20,917 bases of DNA from Stereocaulon alpinum (Eukaryota > Ascomycota > Lecanoromycetes > Lecanorales > Stereocaulaceae): NCBI GenBank assembly GCA_018257865.1, contig JAEUBA010000228.1:1-20917 (forward strand), given 5' to 3'. Positions 1 to 9,300 of the stretch are shown piece by piece. Position 1 is the stretch's first letter, and each line of letters begins with the position of its first letter. The notes below the pieces were generated by a model that searched no databases, was not told the origin of the DNA, and saw nothing but the letters and a program-made list of their open reading frames with translations. The translations under genes were made by a program, and so were the position numbers.

Positions 1-122
1 CGGCTAGGAAAGGCACACTACGTGTACCATCTACTGGTTTCACAAATAATGTAATAGAACACCCTCATTAGTATATATAGATACTAGAATAGGCGTATAA
101 ACCAATCAATCAATCAATCAAT
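1..122. other. Un-RIPed left flank
   Basis: This short stretch keeps ordinary CpA and TpG dinucleotides (for example in the first 60 bases and in the CAAT array), unlike the block that follows. I see no gene in it. It ends where homology to the second repeat copy (6686 onward) begins, so the change in base pattern and the edge of the repeat coincide. It is probably unique or lightly repeated host DNA, or the remnant of an element that escaped RIP. Confidence 0.7.
103..122. repeat. (CAAT)5 microsatellite
   Basis: Five perfect CAAT units lie directly at the border between un-RIPed and RIPed DNA. The array retains five CpA dinucleotides, which would not be expected if RIP had acted on it. It may be a later expansion or mark a joining point. 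Confidence 0.9.
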
Positions 123-190
123 AATATCTAATATTAAAGCTACGGTATATCTATACTTATATAGGTAAAACCTATAATAATATTAATACT
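122..190 (+). repeat. Dispersed repeat, 5' block, copy A
   Basis: These bases align without gaps to 6686-6754 (constant offset 6564) with only a few substitutions. Downstream of 190 the two copies become unrelated until 841/7041. The block lies at the start of the degenerate frame of copy A. Confidence 0.85.
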
Positions 191-1413
191 ACCCTATTTA
201 TAAGAGAAAATACCGAACTACTAAGATATAATAAAGCCGGAAAAGCTAAAGATAAATAGGAGCGATTTCTCCTATTAACTATAAAGGGATCGTATAAAAA
301 GTATATTATAGAAGTACTATAAGACCCTTAGGGTCTATCTCTATATAATTATAATTTCTATATTAGCTAAATCTTTATTAACGAGTTCTATAAGACGCGA
401 ACCCTTAATAGAGAGTATCCTAAGATAGTCTTAGGTATTAAGAACGAAATTAATACCTAAGTTCTTACTAAAATACTAGAGGACGAATCGAATAATACTT
501 ATATAGATAATTAGCGTATAAGTCTATATAGAATATCCTTACCCTAAGTATAGGGTTTTTCTACTATACCTTAGATACGCGACCTAGGTAACTGCGTAGC
601 TATAATCCGTATAATTAAGTAGCCGTAGTAGGAGGATTATAAGGATTATTAATATCTAACTTACGCTAAAGTTAAGGCTGTTAGAAAAACGATAGCTAGC
701 TACCGAAAGCGAAAGAATCCAGTTAATAAGAGTAAGAATAATAAGAATATTATAGATATAAAGGCTATCCTAAACTCTATTAAAATTAAGCGGACGCCTA
801 TAACTAGAGATATTAAAGGGACTACTAAGCTTATTAAGCTACCTCTATATAAGGTTCGTTATATTATATACTTCCTAAATTTAGAGTAAAAGGTAGCTCT
901 TCGCGCTAAGGACTAGAGGATCTAAGATATAGTAAAAGCTAAATATACTAAAGAATACTTACTTACTTATACTACTAGTAAGGAGATACCTACGCTAATA
1001 ATTAATAATTACTTTAAACGTACCTATAAGCTATATACTACTATTATTATCCTAAGTCTTCTAGAATTCTCTCAGCGTAACTACCTTAGTCTTACTTAGG
1101 ACGAGCTTAAAGGGGGGGCTTTATATAATAATAGTAAGGGTTATACGGATTTTATAGAGTTAGCTAGCCTAATATAGAATTAGGCTAAGATACCGCTAGA
1201 TAGTATATATACTAAATATATTAATAAACTTACCGCTGATATATTAAAGTTAGTAAAACTTAAAGAGTTGATTAACTTACTAGGGGAAGATCTCTATAGG
1301 CGACTAGAGAAACTAGTTATATTTACTAGCTCTCTTATTATTATATATATTCTAGCGGTAGTAAGTCTATATCTCCTCCGCTATTCCGCCTTAACCGTAT
1401 ACTAACCTTATTC
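134..1413 (+). pseudogene. RIP-degraded ORF of unknown family (copy A, first frame)
   Basis: One reading frame runs for about 420 codons, broken only by TAG/TAA codons that read naturally as former Gln or Trp. The first part contains a basic stretch (ASYRKRKNPVNKSK, about 694-735). The second half (from about 840) is shared with the frame at 6700-7640 and includes acidic and basic helical-looking segments and a hydrophobic segment near 1320-1380 (IIIYILAVVSLYLL) that could be a membrane span or a buried core. I do not recognise the family. The frame gives way to a different frame near 1414, implying an indel. The left end is cut by the un-RIPed flank, so the true start is not visible. It is probably part of a transposable element because it is duplicated and RIPed. 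Confidence 0.5.
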
Positions 1414-1500
1414 TAGTAGTTTAAAAAGTATTTTCCTAGTAAATAGCTATAGTATAGCTTAACCGTACCTCCTAAAAAGCGAGATAAATTATATATATAG
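841..1500 (+). repeat. Dispersed repeat, main block, copy A
   Basis: This block aligns without a single gap to 7041-7700 (constant offset 6200). A line-by-line hand count gives 69 differences in 660 positions, about 90% identity, many of them C/T or G/A as RIP predicts. Length and identity both exceed what is generally needed to trigger RIP. After 1500 only a short island (about 1584-1618 against about 7753-7786) can still be aligned. Confidence 0.9.
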
Positions 1501-2360
1501 CTATTTTAAGAAGAGGATAATAAGCGCTTCCTTATCTCTACGAAATATATCCTTAGAACTAGTATTACCCTAACCCGTATATTTAGAAGTATAAATATAG
1601 ATATAGACTAAATATAATTCTATAATATTTAGTATAATAGGCGGGTGGTTCAGCTATCTTAGCGAAATCTAAAGACGTATAACTACTACTTTATTACGGA
1701 TAATATAGATAGAGTAGATTAGAAGGTATTATTTAAATAGAGTAGAGATAATATAATAAGGGGATAGGCGTATAAGTAAGCTAGATAATAAAGATTAGCT
1801 AGATATCCAAAAAAGGTTACTAAAAGCTAGTATAAGAATAAATTTTTACTATTATATCTCGTATTCCCTATAGGGTTAGCGAACCTAAAAGAAAACTTTA
1901 TAGCTCTACTAATATCTAAAGCCTATATTAAGCCTAAGTAATTTAATAGTATAAAGCCGCCTACTAAAGATCTACCGCCTCCGTTACTAGTTTTTAATCC
2001 GAAGCGGAAGCGGCCTTTAGCTCTAATAGGCGAGCTCTATTATCCTAATTAGGTCGTATCTAACTAAGGGTATTATAACTATAAATAATAGCGCTGATAG
2101 TATAGGAAGGAGGAGGCGCTATATATAAAGAACTATACGGGAGTATAGACTAGTACTAATATTATATAGGTAAGAATAGGTGATATAGATATAACTTTAG
2201 TATAAGGTTTAAAGTAATAGGAGCCTTCTAGTAAGCTTAGTCTTATAAGCGCTACGTTAGCTAGTAAAGGAAAGAATAATATATATATTAACGAAATATT
2301 ATTCGTTATTAACCTAGACGCTCTAATTTAGGAGTTAGGGTCTAAACGTAAGCTAAGCGT
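1414..2360 (+). pseudogene. RIP-degraded ORF of unknown family (copy A, second frame)
   Basis: Reading TAG/TAA as former Gln/Trp gives a continuous frame of roughly 310 codons starting inside the repeat block. It is rich in Lys, Arg and Tyr, with a proline-rich stretch followed by a short basic cluster resembling a nuclear localisation signal (PPPLLVFNPKRKRP, about 1978-2019). One in-frame TGA lies near 2095. RIP does not normally create TGA, so this could be an original stop, although coding-like sequence continues beyond it. The frame probably continues the protein of 134-1413 after a frameshift. Family unknown. No transposase, RT or recombinase motif was recognised. Confidence 0.45.
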
Positions 2361-2377
2361 AAGCTATTTAATTTATT

Positions 2378-2704
2378 AAATAAAGGGGGATAGCTACTCG
2401 AAAGTTAAGTAGCTAGGCCCGCGCTTAATATAGATATTATATAGGGAAGAGCCTCCTATAAGTTAAATAATATAAAGTATTAGATACTATTCGAGTTAGG
2501 TAACTCTTAATATCAAGTCGAACAGTGCTTAATATACTTATAAATAAAGGGGGAAATCTACTTAAAAGTTAAGCAGCTAGGCCCGCGCTTAATATAAATA
2601 CTATATAGGGAATAGCCTCCTATAAGTCGAATAATATTAAGTATTAGATACTATTTAAGTCGGGTAACTCTTAATATTAAGTTGAATAATACTTAATATA
2701 CTTA
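2378..2704. repeat. Tandem duplication, two units of about 164 bp
   Basis: Unit 1 (2378-2541) and unit 2 (2542-2704) share most positions, including a common GC-rich core with GGCCCGCGC. They differ mainly at RIP-type sites. The duplication lies between the copy A frames and the next long frame and has no obvious coding character. It may be a terminal or subterminal repeat of an element. Confidence 0.85.
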
Positions 2705-2822
2705 GCGTTCGAGTTAGATATCGCTTATTATACGCTAATCCTAAGTAGGCCTAGTAGTTTAGAATTATTCTTTATATATTCTATATTACCCTTTTAATCC
2801 TTTCTAATATACCTATCTCTTA

Positions 2823-5290
2823 CTACCGACGTATTAGTCGATACTCTATCTTATATATATATACCCGCTATAGAATACCGGTATAAGGCGCTAGCTATCG
2901 CCGCCGCTATTTTCCCCTCCTCTTAAGCCTCTTTACCTTCTACCGAATTCTATAATAATACTAACCCTAGGAATTAGATAATCTTAGTTATTTCGCGTAG
3001 CCTTATAGTCGAACAGGCCTACTATAAGGAGATTTAAATAGTATTAAAGAAAGAGATAGAAAGGAGATATATTATTAGTACGTCCCTAGGGATACCGGAG
3101 AACTAGGCTAAACTTAGTAAGGCCTTATAGTAGCTAGAAATAGTATTCCCCTCCGTTTTTATACCTATAATCCCCTAACACTAGCTGGAGAGTTGCAAAT
3201 TAGGTATAGCTAGAAAGATTAATAATACCTATAATTACTATTATAATTATAGAAGGCGTGCCGTATAGTCTTACTCTATAGATAGTACTCTATCTATAAC
3301 GTATCTACTTACCTTTAGTAAAACAGGATTCTATATCTAGTCGATAGAGATAATAGCGGATACGCTTTTCTTCGCCTTTAATATTATTAAGGAGAAAAAA
3401 CCTCTAGCTAGTATTACCTTAGATAAGCTCGAATTTAGAATATTTAAAGAGGTCTTATATAAGGACGGTATCTATAATAGCTTAACGGACCGGATTTTTT
3501 ATTATATTAGCAAAAACGACGTCGAAGTTAATTACGCCCGCAAATTCAAGGCGGCTGCCTTATAGATATATAATAGAGGCGAGAATCCTATCTTATTTTA
3601 TATTAAGGCGCGCGTATAAGGTACTATATATCTCGCCCTTTACTTTAATCGCGCTCCTACTAACTATACTCTAGTAAAACGGCGGGCCCGCGTAAAATAT
3701 TAAATAATAGGTATACCTTATATCCGTTTCCGTAGTATATTAGTAAACTCGGTTAATTATAGTACGCTAATACTACTAAGTCCCGTACTCTAGTATTCTT
3801 CTTCTCTCTAACTTAGCGAAGAATACTTAACTTCTTCCTCCTTTATTCGTACTATTATTATTCTTCTTATTACAGACGCGTTAGAATTATCTATAATACT
3901 ATCTAATATAGCTAGTCCTTCTTAGATTAACCCTTATATTAATATAACGCTAGAGCCTACGCTAACTAAGGTTAATATAGGCCTAGAGATCGGCTAGTTA
4001 GTAACTTAGGATCTAAAGCTTATAATATTCTTTCTAAGACTAACTTATAATACTTCCTATAACTAAAGGATTAACCTAGGACTACTAGAATTCTTAGATA
4101 CTATATAGACGATTACTAGCTTTCTTAACGGACTAAAGGAGTTACTGCTAATCCTTCTTAGATTAACTCTTAAGTCGATATAACGCTAAAGCCTACGCTA
4201 ACTAAGGCTAATTTCTATACACTTATTAGTAAGCTAAAGTCTAGTAGTCCGACTAGAATCCTATAGAACTTCCCTAATATCTATAGAGGCTTATAATATA
4301 GTAATAGTTTATTTAGTACCCTCTATTAAGTACTTAAAGACCGCCTATAGGGTGCCGCTATTTAGGGCGGAAATCTTTAAGGTTTTAGCTAGGACCTTAC
4401 TAAGGTCCTTAATACTATTACTACTAACTTTAATCTACCCGACTATATACTACCTTATAGAGACGAAGTAATACGTATACTTATAAGACTACTTAATAAA
4501 GTACTTAGAGTAGCTAACTAACGTACTAGTAAATAACCTTTAGAGGAGTCTTATAACTTGTTTAGTTTAAAAAAGCACAGATATAATAATACCTATACTA
4601 AGTAACCTAATTATACTAGACTATTCTTTATACTAGCTCTAGTCCTAGACGATACCTACCCGCCTTATATTATCCTTAGAATTAGTTATACGCTTAATAA
4701 TAAATTCTATCTTATCCTACTACGGTATATTATACGTAATACTTTACTTACTAACGCTAACCAGCTTTAGGACTAGCTTAGTTATAATACTCTAATCCGG
4801 TTCTTAATATCTAAGAAATTCTAGACCGCTGAAGATAATACCTAGGGGAGTACCCTTATCTATACAGCTAATAGAATTATAGAGATAACTATAGACGAAG
4901 ATTTATAAAATATAATCTATAATATATATTCGCGTAGTCACCGGCGCTATAAGCTTTATATTATACGAGGGGTATTCCGTTAGTTATAGTATATTAATAA
5001 ATAGTTAGGATATTTACTAATAGGTATAATAGTATCTATTAAGGGTAATACGGCCTATCTAAATTAACCTTACTAAGGTATATTTACCGTCTCCTACCGC
5101 TTAAAATATTCTTCTCTTACGGCAGGACCTAAAGGGAAAACCTATAATATATAGAATCCTCTACGCGAAGACTCTACTACCTCTCCTACTAGATCCCCCG
5201 CCCTAAGGCCTTATAAATTCTCCCCCTTAATTAAGCGAGCCTACTAGTATTCCTACCCAGCCTCTAAACGATCCTATACTTATCCGTTCT
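2823..5290 (+). pseudogene. Long RIP-degraded ORF of unknown family (about 820 codons, one frameshift)
   Basis: From 2823 a single frame continues to about 4020-4146 with only TAG/TAA interruptions. A second frame then continues from 4147 to about 5290. The switch lies within a 236-bp-period duplication (3911-4212). The text reads like a true protein, with balanced charged and hydrophobic residues. Recognisable stretches include an Ala/Leu segment near 2885-2930 (YRYKALAIAAAIFPS), a KFKAAALQIYNRGENP stretch near 3541-3590, a basic segment near 4925-4960 (SRSHRRYKLY) and an Arg/Pro/Tyr-rich end at 5150-5290. I cannot place it in any family and saw no polymerase, integrase or helicase motif. 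It is presumably an ORF of a large transposable element or of a duplicated accessory gene caught by RIP. Confidence 0.5.
3911..4212 (+). repeat. 66-bp direct repeat pair, period 236 bp
   Basis: Bases 3911-3976 and 4147-4212 match at about 58 of 66 positions. Both encode the same short peptide pattern (PSQIN..., then ITL.PTLTK), but in different frames because the period is not a multiple of three. The pair brackets the frame switch of the surrounding pseudogene. It could be an internal protein repeat plus an indel, or a partial duplication that arose after the gene died. Confidence 0.8.
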
Positions 5291-6200
5291 AACATAAACA
5301 ACGGCGGCTGTACCAGTAATTAGGAAGAGAAGGTATAAGAGGAGGAAGGGGATACTATAGAAGAGGATACTATAGAAGAGGATAAGGAGAAGGCGTTAAA
5401 GATTAATAAGGCCTATAATAGCAGGGTTCTAAAGTTATATAATATTAAGATAGTTAGGGTGGTGGTAGATAGAGTAGCTACTAAAGATCTAGAGGTATTA
5501 GAATAGTAGGATCGCGATTAGATATAAGTACTTTAACCTCTACCTTATTATTTTCCCGCTACTAAATACTACCTTAGCCTTATATAATACGTCCTATACT
5601 AACTAAGTTAAACTAACCTAAATCTGAGCTACGCGTTATATAATACGCTTATTATACTACTGCCTCTTAATTAAAGGTGACTTAAAGGCGCTAGGAGGGC
5701 TAAAAAGATTAAGAAAGGCTCTACTAATACCTAGAGAGATAAGCGAGATAATATCTATCCTTATTATAGATTATAGTAGTTATTAGGCGCCTTAGGGAAC
5801 TTCTTCTATTCGGTCCGCTTTTTTAAAAAGATTAGGCACCCTTCCGAATAATCCTATAATACGCTATCTATATAGGAACCGTATATAGCTAAGACTATTT
5901 TATAATAGCGCTATATACAGAATATATAGATTACGTAGCCTAGTACGTAAAAGATCTAACTAGAAATATACTAACGGCGAGTACTTTACTCTAGAATTAT
6001 AATTTAATTCGTAGAGTAGATCTTAACTTACCTTATTCTCTCTAAAAGATTCTATAAACCTAAGATCGAAAATAACCTTAGTATAGTAATAGAATATTAT
6101 TATTAGGTAATAAAATAGTATTAAGAATAGATAGTATAGCGCTATCTATAGTTAGCTATTAAATATAAATTAGCTTAGGTTTGCTCTCCTAGAAGTTAAA
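5291..6200 (+). pseudogene. RIP-degraded ORF of unknown family, acidic N-terminus
   Basis: A frame of about 300 codons opens right after the preceding frame ends. It begins with an acidic segment (EEEGDTIEEDTIEEDKEK, about 5341-5395, including a perfect 15-bp duplication). A helical, Lys/Arg-rich region follows, with a basic patch (RRAKKIKKG, about 5692-5721). TAG/TAA codons are frequent and read as former Gln/Trp. One in-frame TGA lies near 5678. Family not recognised. Its position suggests it is the second ORF, or the C-terminal half, of the same element as 2823-5290. Confidence 0.45.
5351..5380 (+). repeat. Perfect 2 x 15 bp tandem repeat
   Basis: The unit GATACTATAGAAGAG is repeated twice without change, encoding two DTIEE units in the acidic start of the surrounding degenerate frame. 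Confidence 0.9.
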
Positions 6201-6214
6201 GAGGCGGAATAGTA

Positions 6215-6639
6215 TAATCTATTATACTAAGTATCTCCTATCTTCGAAGTTAAAGGTATAGAGCGGTAATAATATATATCCCTCCGCTAATTAATAGGAT
6301 TTCGGTTATCCGTATATCGAGAAAATCGAGAAAAGCGTAGCCTTTAAAACTAGGGTAGCGAAGAAAGGTTTTATTCTTATTATTATACTAGCTAATAATT
6401 AGGTTTAAAGTACTAGTAGGCTCTCTAATACTATCTATAACTACTACTCTAAAAGTGTTAATCTATTATACTAAGTATCTCCTACCTTCGAAGTTAAAGG
6501 TATAGAGCGGTAATAATATATATCCCTCCGCTAATTAATAGGATATTAGTTATCTGTATATCGAGAAAATTAAGAAAAGCGCAGCCTTTTAGACTAAATT
6601 AGCGAAGAAAGGGTTCGTTCTAGTTATTATACTAGCTAA
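6215..6639. repeat. Separated direct repeat of about 180 bp (6215-6395 and 6459-6639)
   Basis: The two units are offset by 244 bp and match strongly through the segment from TAATCTATTATACTAAG to the end near TTATTATACTAGCTA, with differences mostly of RIP type. A 63-bp spacer separates them. The array lies immediately before copy B of the dispersed repeat. Its counterpart ahead of copy A is missing because copy A is cut at 122. Confidence 0.85.
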
Positions 6640-6685
6640 AGTCGTTAGGAACTAGCTAAGGGAATAGTCTAAGATAATTAATACT

Positions 6686-6754
6686 TAATATCTAATATTA
6701 AAGCTACGGTATATCTATACCTATATAGGTAGAATATATAATAATATTAATACT
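6686..6754 (+). repeat. Dispersed repeat, 5' block, copy B
   Basis: This aligns without gaps to 122-190. Unlike copy A, the sequence upstream of it is RIPed and contains the 6215-6639 repeats, so this copy shows more of the original left side. Confidence 0.85.
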
Positions 6755-7640
6755 ACTAGACTTACTAATCTCTCGCTAGAGAGATTAAAGTTAAAAAGAG
6801 GGAGGATATAACTATAATAGAAGATAAGATTATATTTAAGAAAGTATAAAAAGCGGAGAATATTCGTCTTAAGAGACTTAAACTTAAGTATCTTAACTTA
6901 AGGGGTAATATTTCTAATAAGCTATAGAGTTATTATAATATATTTCTATTAGCCTATAAATAGAATATTAGTTATCCGTATATTAAGAATAGGATACTAT
7001 ATACTTAAGATATCTCTAAGACTACTAATCTAGTATAACTACCTCCCTATAAGATTCGTTATATTATATACCCGCCTTCGTTAGTATAAAAGATAGCTCT
7101 TCGCGCTAAGGACTAGAGAATCTAAGACGTAGTAAAAGCTAAATATACTAAAGAATACTTAATTACTTATACTACTAGTAAGGAGATACCTACGCTAATA
7201 ACTACTAACTACTTTAAACGTATATATAGACTATATACTATTACTATAGTTATAAGCCTTTTAGGACTCGCTTAGCTTAATAACCTTAGTCTTACTTAGA
7301 ATAAGCTTAAAGGGGGGGATTTATATTATAGCGGTAAGGGTTACGCGGATTTTATAGAGTTAGCTAGCCTAATATAGAATTAGGCTAAGATACCGCTAGA
7401 TAGTATTTATACTAAATATATTAATAAACTTACTGCTAATATACTAAAGTTAGTAAAACTTAAAGAGTTAATTAACTTACTAAGGGAAGATCTCTACGGG
7501 CGACTAGAGAAACTAGTTATATTTACTAGCTCTCCTATTATTATATATATTCTAGCGGTAGTAAGTCTATATCTCCTCCGCTATTCCGCTTTAACCGTAT
7601 ACTAACCTTATTTTAGTAGTTTAAAAAGTATTTTCCTAGT
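6700..7640 (+). pseudogene. RIP-degraded ORF of unknown family (copy B)
   Basis: Coding-like sequence begins like copy A (frame start near 6705). From about 6755 to 7040 it differs completely from copy A: 286 bp here against 650 bp there. The middle part contains a basic Leu/Lys-rich segment (IRLKRLKLKYLNLRG, about 6863-6907). From 7041 on it encodes the same protein block as 841-1413, including the hydrophobic segment near 7520-7580. All stops are TAG/TAA. The family is not recognised. The shared ends and different middle make it a related but distinct member, or a mosaic. Confidence 0.5.
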
Positions 7641-7700
7641 AAATAGCTACAGTATAGCTTAACTATATATTCTAAGAAGCGAGATAAATTATTTATATAG
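7041..7700 (+). repeat. Dispersed repeat, main block, copy B
   Basis: This is the partner of 841-1500, at about 90% identity by hand count and without gaps. Similarity stops abruptly at about 7700, apart from a short island at about 7753-7786. Confidence 0.9.
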
Positions 7701-7793
7701 ATATACTAATAAGGAAACTATAATTATTTTATTCCCCCCTTACTTATACCTCTAGAAGCGTGAATATAGATATAGACTAGATATAGTACTATA

Positions 7794-8640
7794 GGATTTA
7801 ATACTTTAGGTAGGTCGATTAGTAGTAATAGTAAAGATAGAAGGTATAAATTTAAGGACTAGTTTAAATACTATAAATAGTAAACCCCGTCGTTTAAATT
7901 AGAGAGTATAGAGAAACTATACTATTCGACTTAAGACTACTAATATAATATTTATATCTTAGAATTATACTATAAAGACTTAGCTAATACTACCTACCGC
8001 TTTCCCTAACCTAAATTAGTTATCTCTAATAAATCTAAATACCGTCGCTGCTGTAGAGGATATAGTTCCGCCAGCTTAATATATATCTACTAGTAGAGAT
8101 TCTCTTTATAGGACGTCTTATAAACGGAAGGAGGTATCTAATTATTATTAACTAAGTTAAAGAACTAATTTAATTAGTTAAGCTAATAATATAACTCTAT
8201 ATTATACCTATATAACTTAAGAGCCGGTGGTAAAGTATATATTATTAACGTACTACAGCGAATCTAGTAAGTCCGGCTCCGTATATATTTATTAATAGAC
8301 GCTTAAGTAGGTAGTATCTAAGGTCTTAAGGTCTTAGGCTAATAGGGCAGAGGCAGCGTATACTTATTAAAGATATAGATAAAACGGCGATATTCGTCTT
8401 ACGTAGGGGAACTATAGCTGGAGGTATAGTTATAGTAGTAACTATTCAAAAAGGTAGGAAAATTTCGTTTAACTTAGATAGTTTCGTTTAACTTAGATAG
8501 AATTCTATCTAAGTTAGATAGAAGTTAGTCCGACTTAGCTAAGTTTCTATTTAACTTAGTTAATAGACTCTAAGCTAATTCGATATTAATTAAAATAATA
8601 TGATAATAATACGCTAAAGAAGCCTCCCCTTTCTAAAAAA
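7794..8640 (+). pseudogene. RIP-degraded ORF of unknown family, Gln/Leu-rich
   Basis: The frame runs about 280 codons, interrupted only by TAG/TAA until a TGA at 8601-8603. RIP does not create TGA, so that codon is a candidate original stop. The second half (about 8460-8600) has a heptad-like spacing of hydrophobic residues suggesting a coiled coil. A CC pair occurs near 8047 (KYRRCCRGY). It follows directly on the diverged end of copy B and has no similarity to what follows copy A. Family unknown. Confidence 0.4.
8489..8516. repeat. 28-bp perfect palindrome within a cluster of AACTTAG motifs
   Basis: Bases 8489-8516 read identically on both strands, centred on GAATTC. Further AACTTAG/CTAAGTT copies lie at 8471-8477 and between 8520 and 8570. 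The cluster lies within the degenerate frame 7794-8640, so it may be a chance product of repeated codons. Alternatively it may be an inverted-repeat end of an inserted element. Confidence 0.8.
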
Positions 8641-9300
8641 CTTCGCCTCCTTCCCTAAGGACCTCGCCCGTCTAGCTACCTATAGCTAGCTATATTATTA
8701 TAGATAATACTCCTTAATAACCTTATACCACCTCGTTACTAGCGAAGACCCTTATATATATTAGATAGATAACAAAAATCTTCTAATAATAGCTAAGATA
8801 AAGGTAGAACGAGCGGTAGCTACTAGAAAAGCCTAGGAGACTAAAGTAAATAAGCGAAAGGTACGCTTCGAACCGAGTAACTTATTCTAAGTATTAATAT
8901 ATTAGTAGATTAAGGCTATTAAAGAAAAGCAGCTAGGGCCTAAGAGAAGTATTAAAGAGAGCGATAGAGTAGTAGAGCCTAGGAAATATTAAAGATATAA
9001 TAATAACCTTAACGAGGATACCTCTAAATAAATATATAAAGAAGAGGTCTCTTTAAAGATAACTAGTATTAATAATATTAATATACTCTCTAATAACCCT
9101 ATAACTAGCCCTATAAAGAAACTAGTACCTACTATTATTATAGGTATATAACTTTCCTCCACTCCTATATTTAGTCCGTTAGATAACTTTATATTTAGGA
9201 GACGGAAAAGATAGGCTTTTATATAATAAATCAGACCTCCGTTATAAGTATAATTAGTATATAATAATAGATATAACCTATTAACCGTATAGTATAAACC
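8641..9300 (+). pseudogene. RIP-degraded ORF of unknown family, charged
   Basis: A frame of about 220 codons starts at an A-run (8635-8640) where the previous frame breaks. It reads as a highly charged protein with a Lys/Arg-rich stretch (TRKAQETKVNKRKVRFEPSN, about 8821-8880) and later a short basic cluster (FRRRKRQ, near 9196-9216). Stops are all TAG/TAA. It may be a separate ORF or a frameshifted continuation of 7794-8640. Family unknown. Confidence 0.4.

Noticed and set aside
122..2360. Tyrosine recombinase of a giant mobile element (DUF3435-like) in the copy A frames
   Set aside because: I compared the translation with the motifs I know for that family and saw no convincing match. The R..H..R..Y pattern could not be placed.
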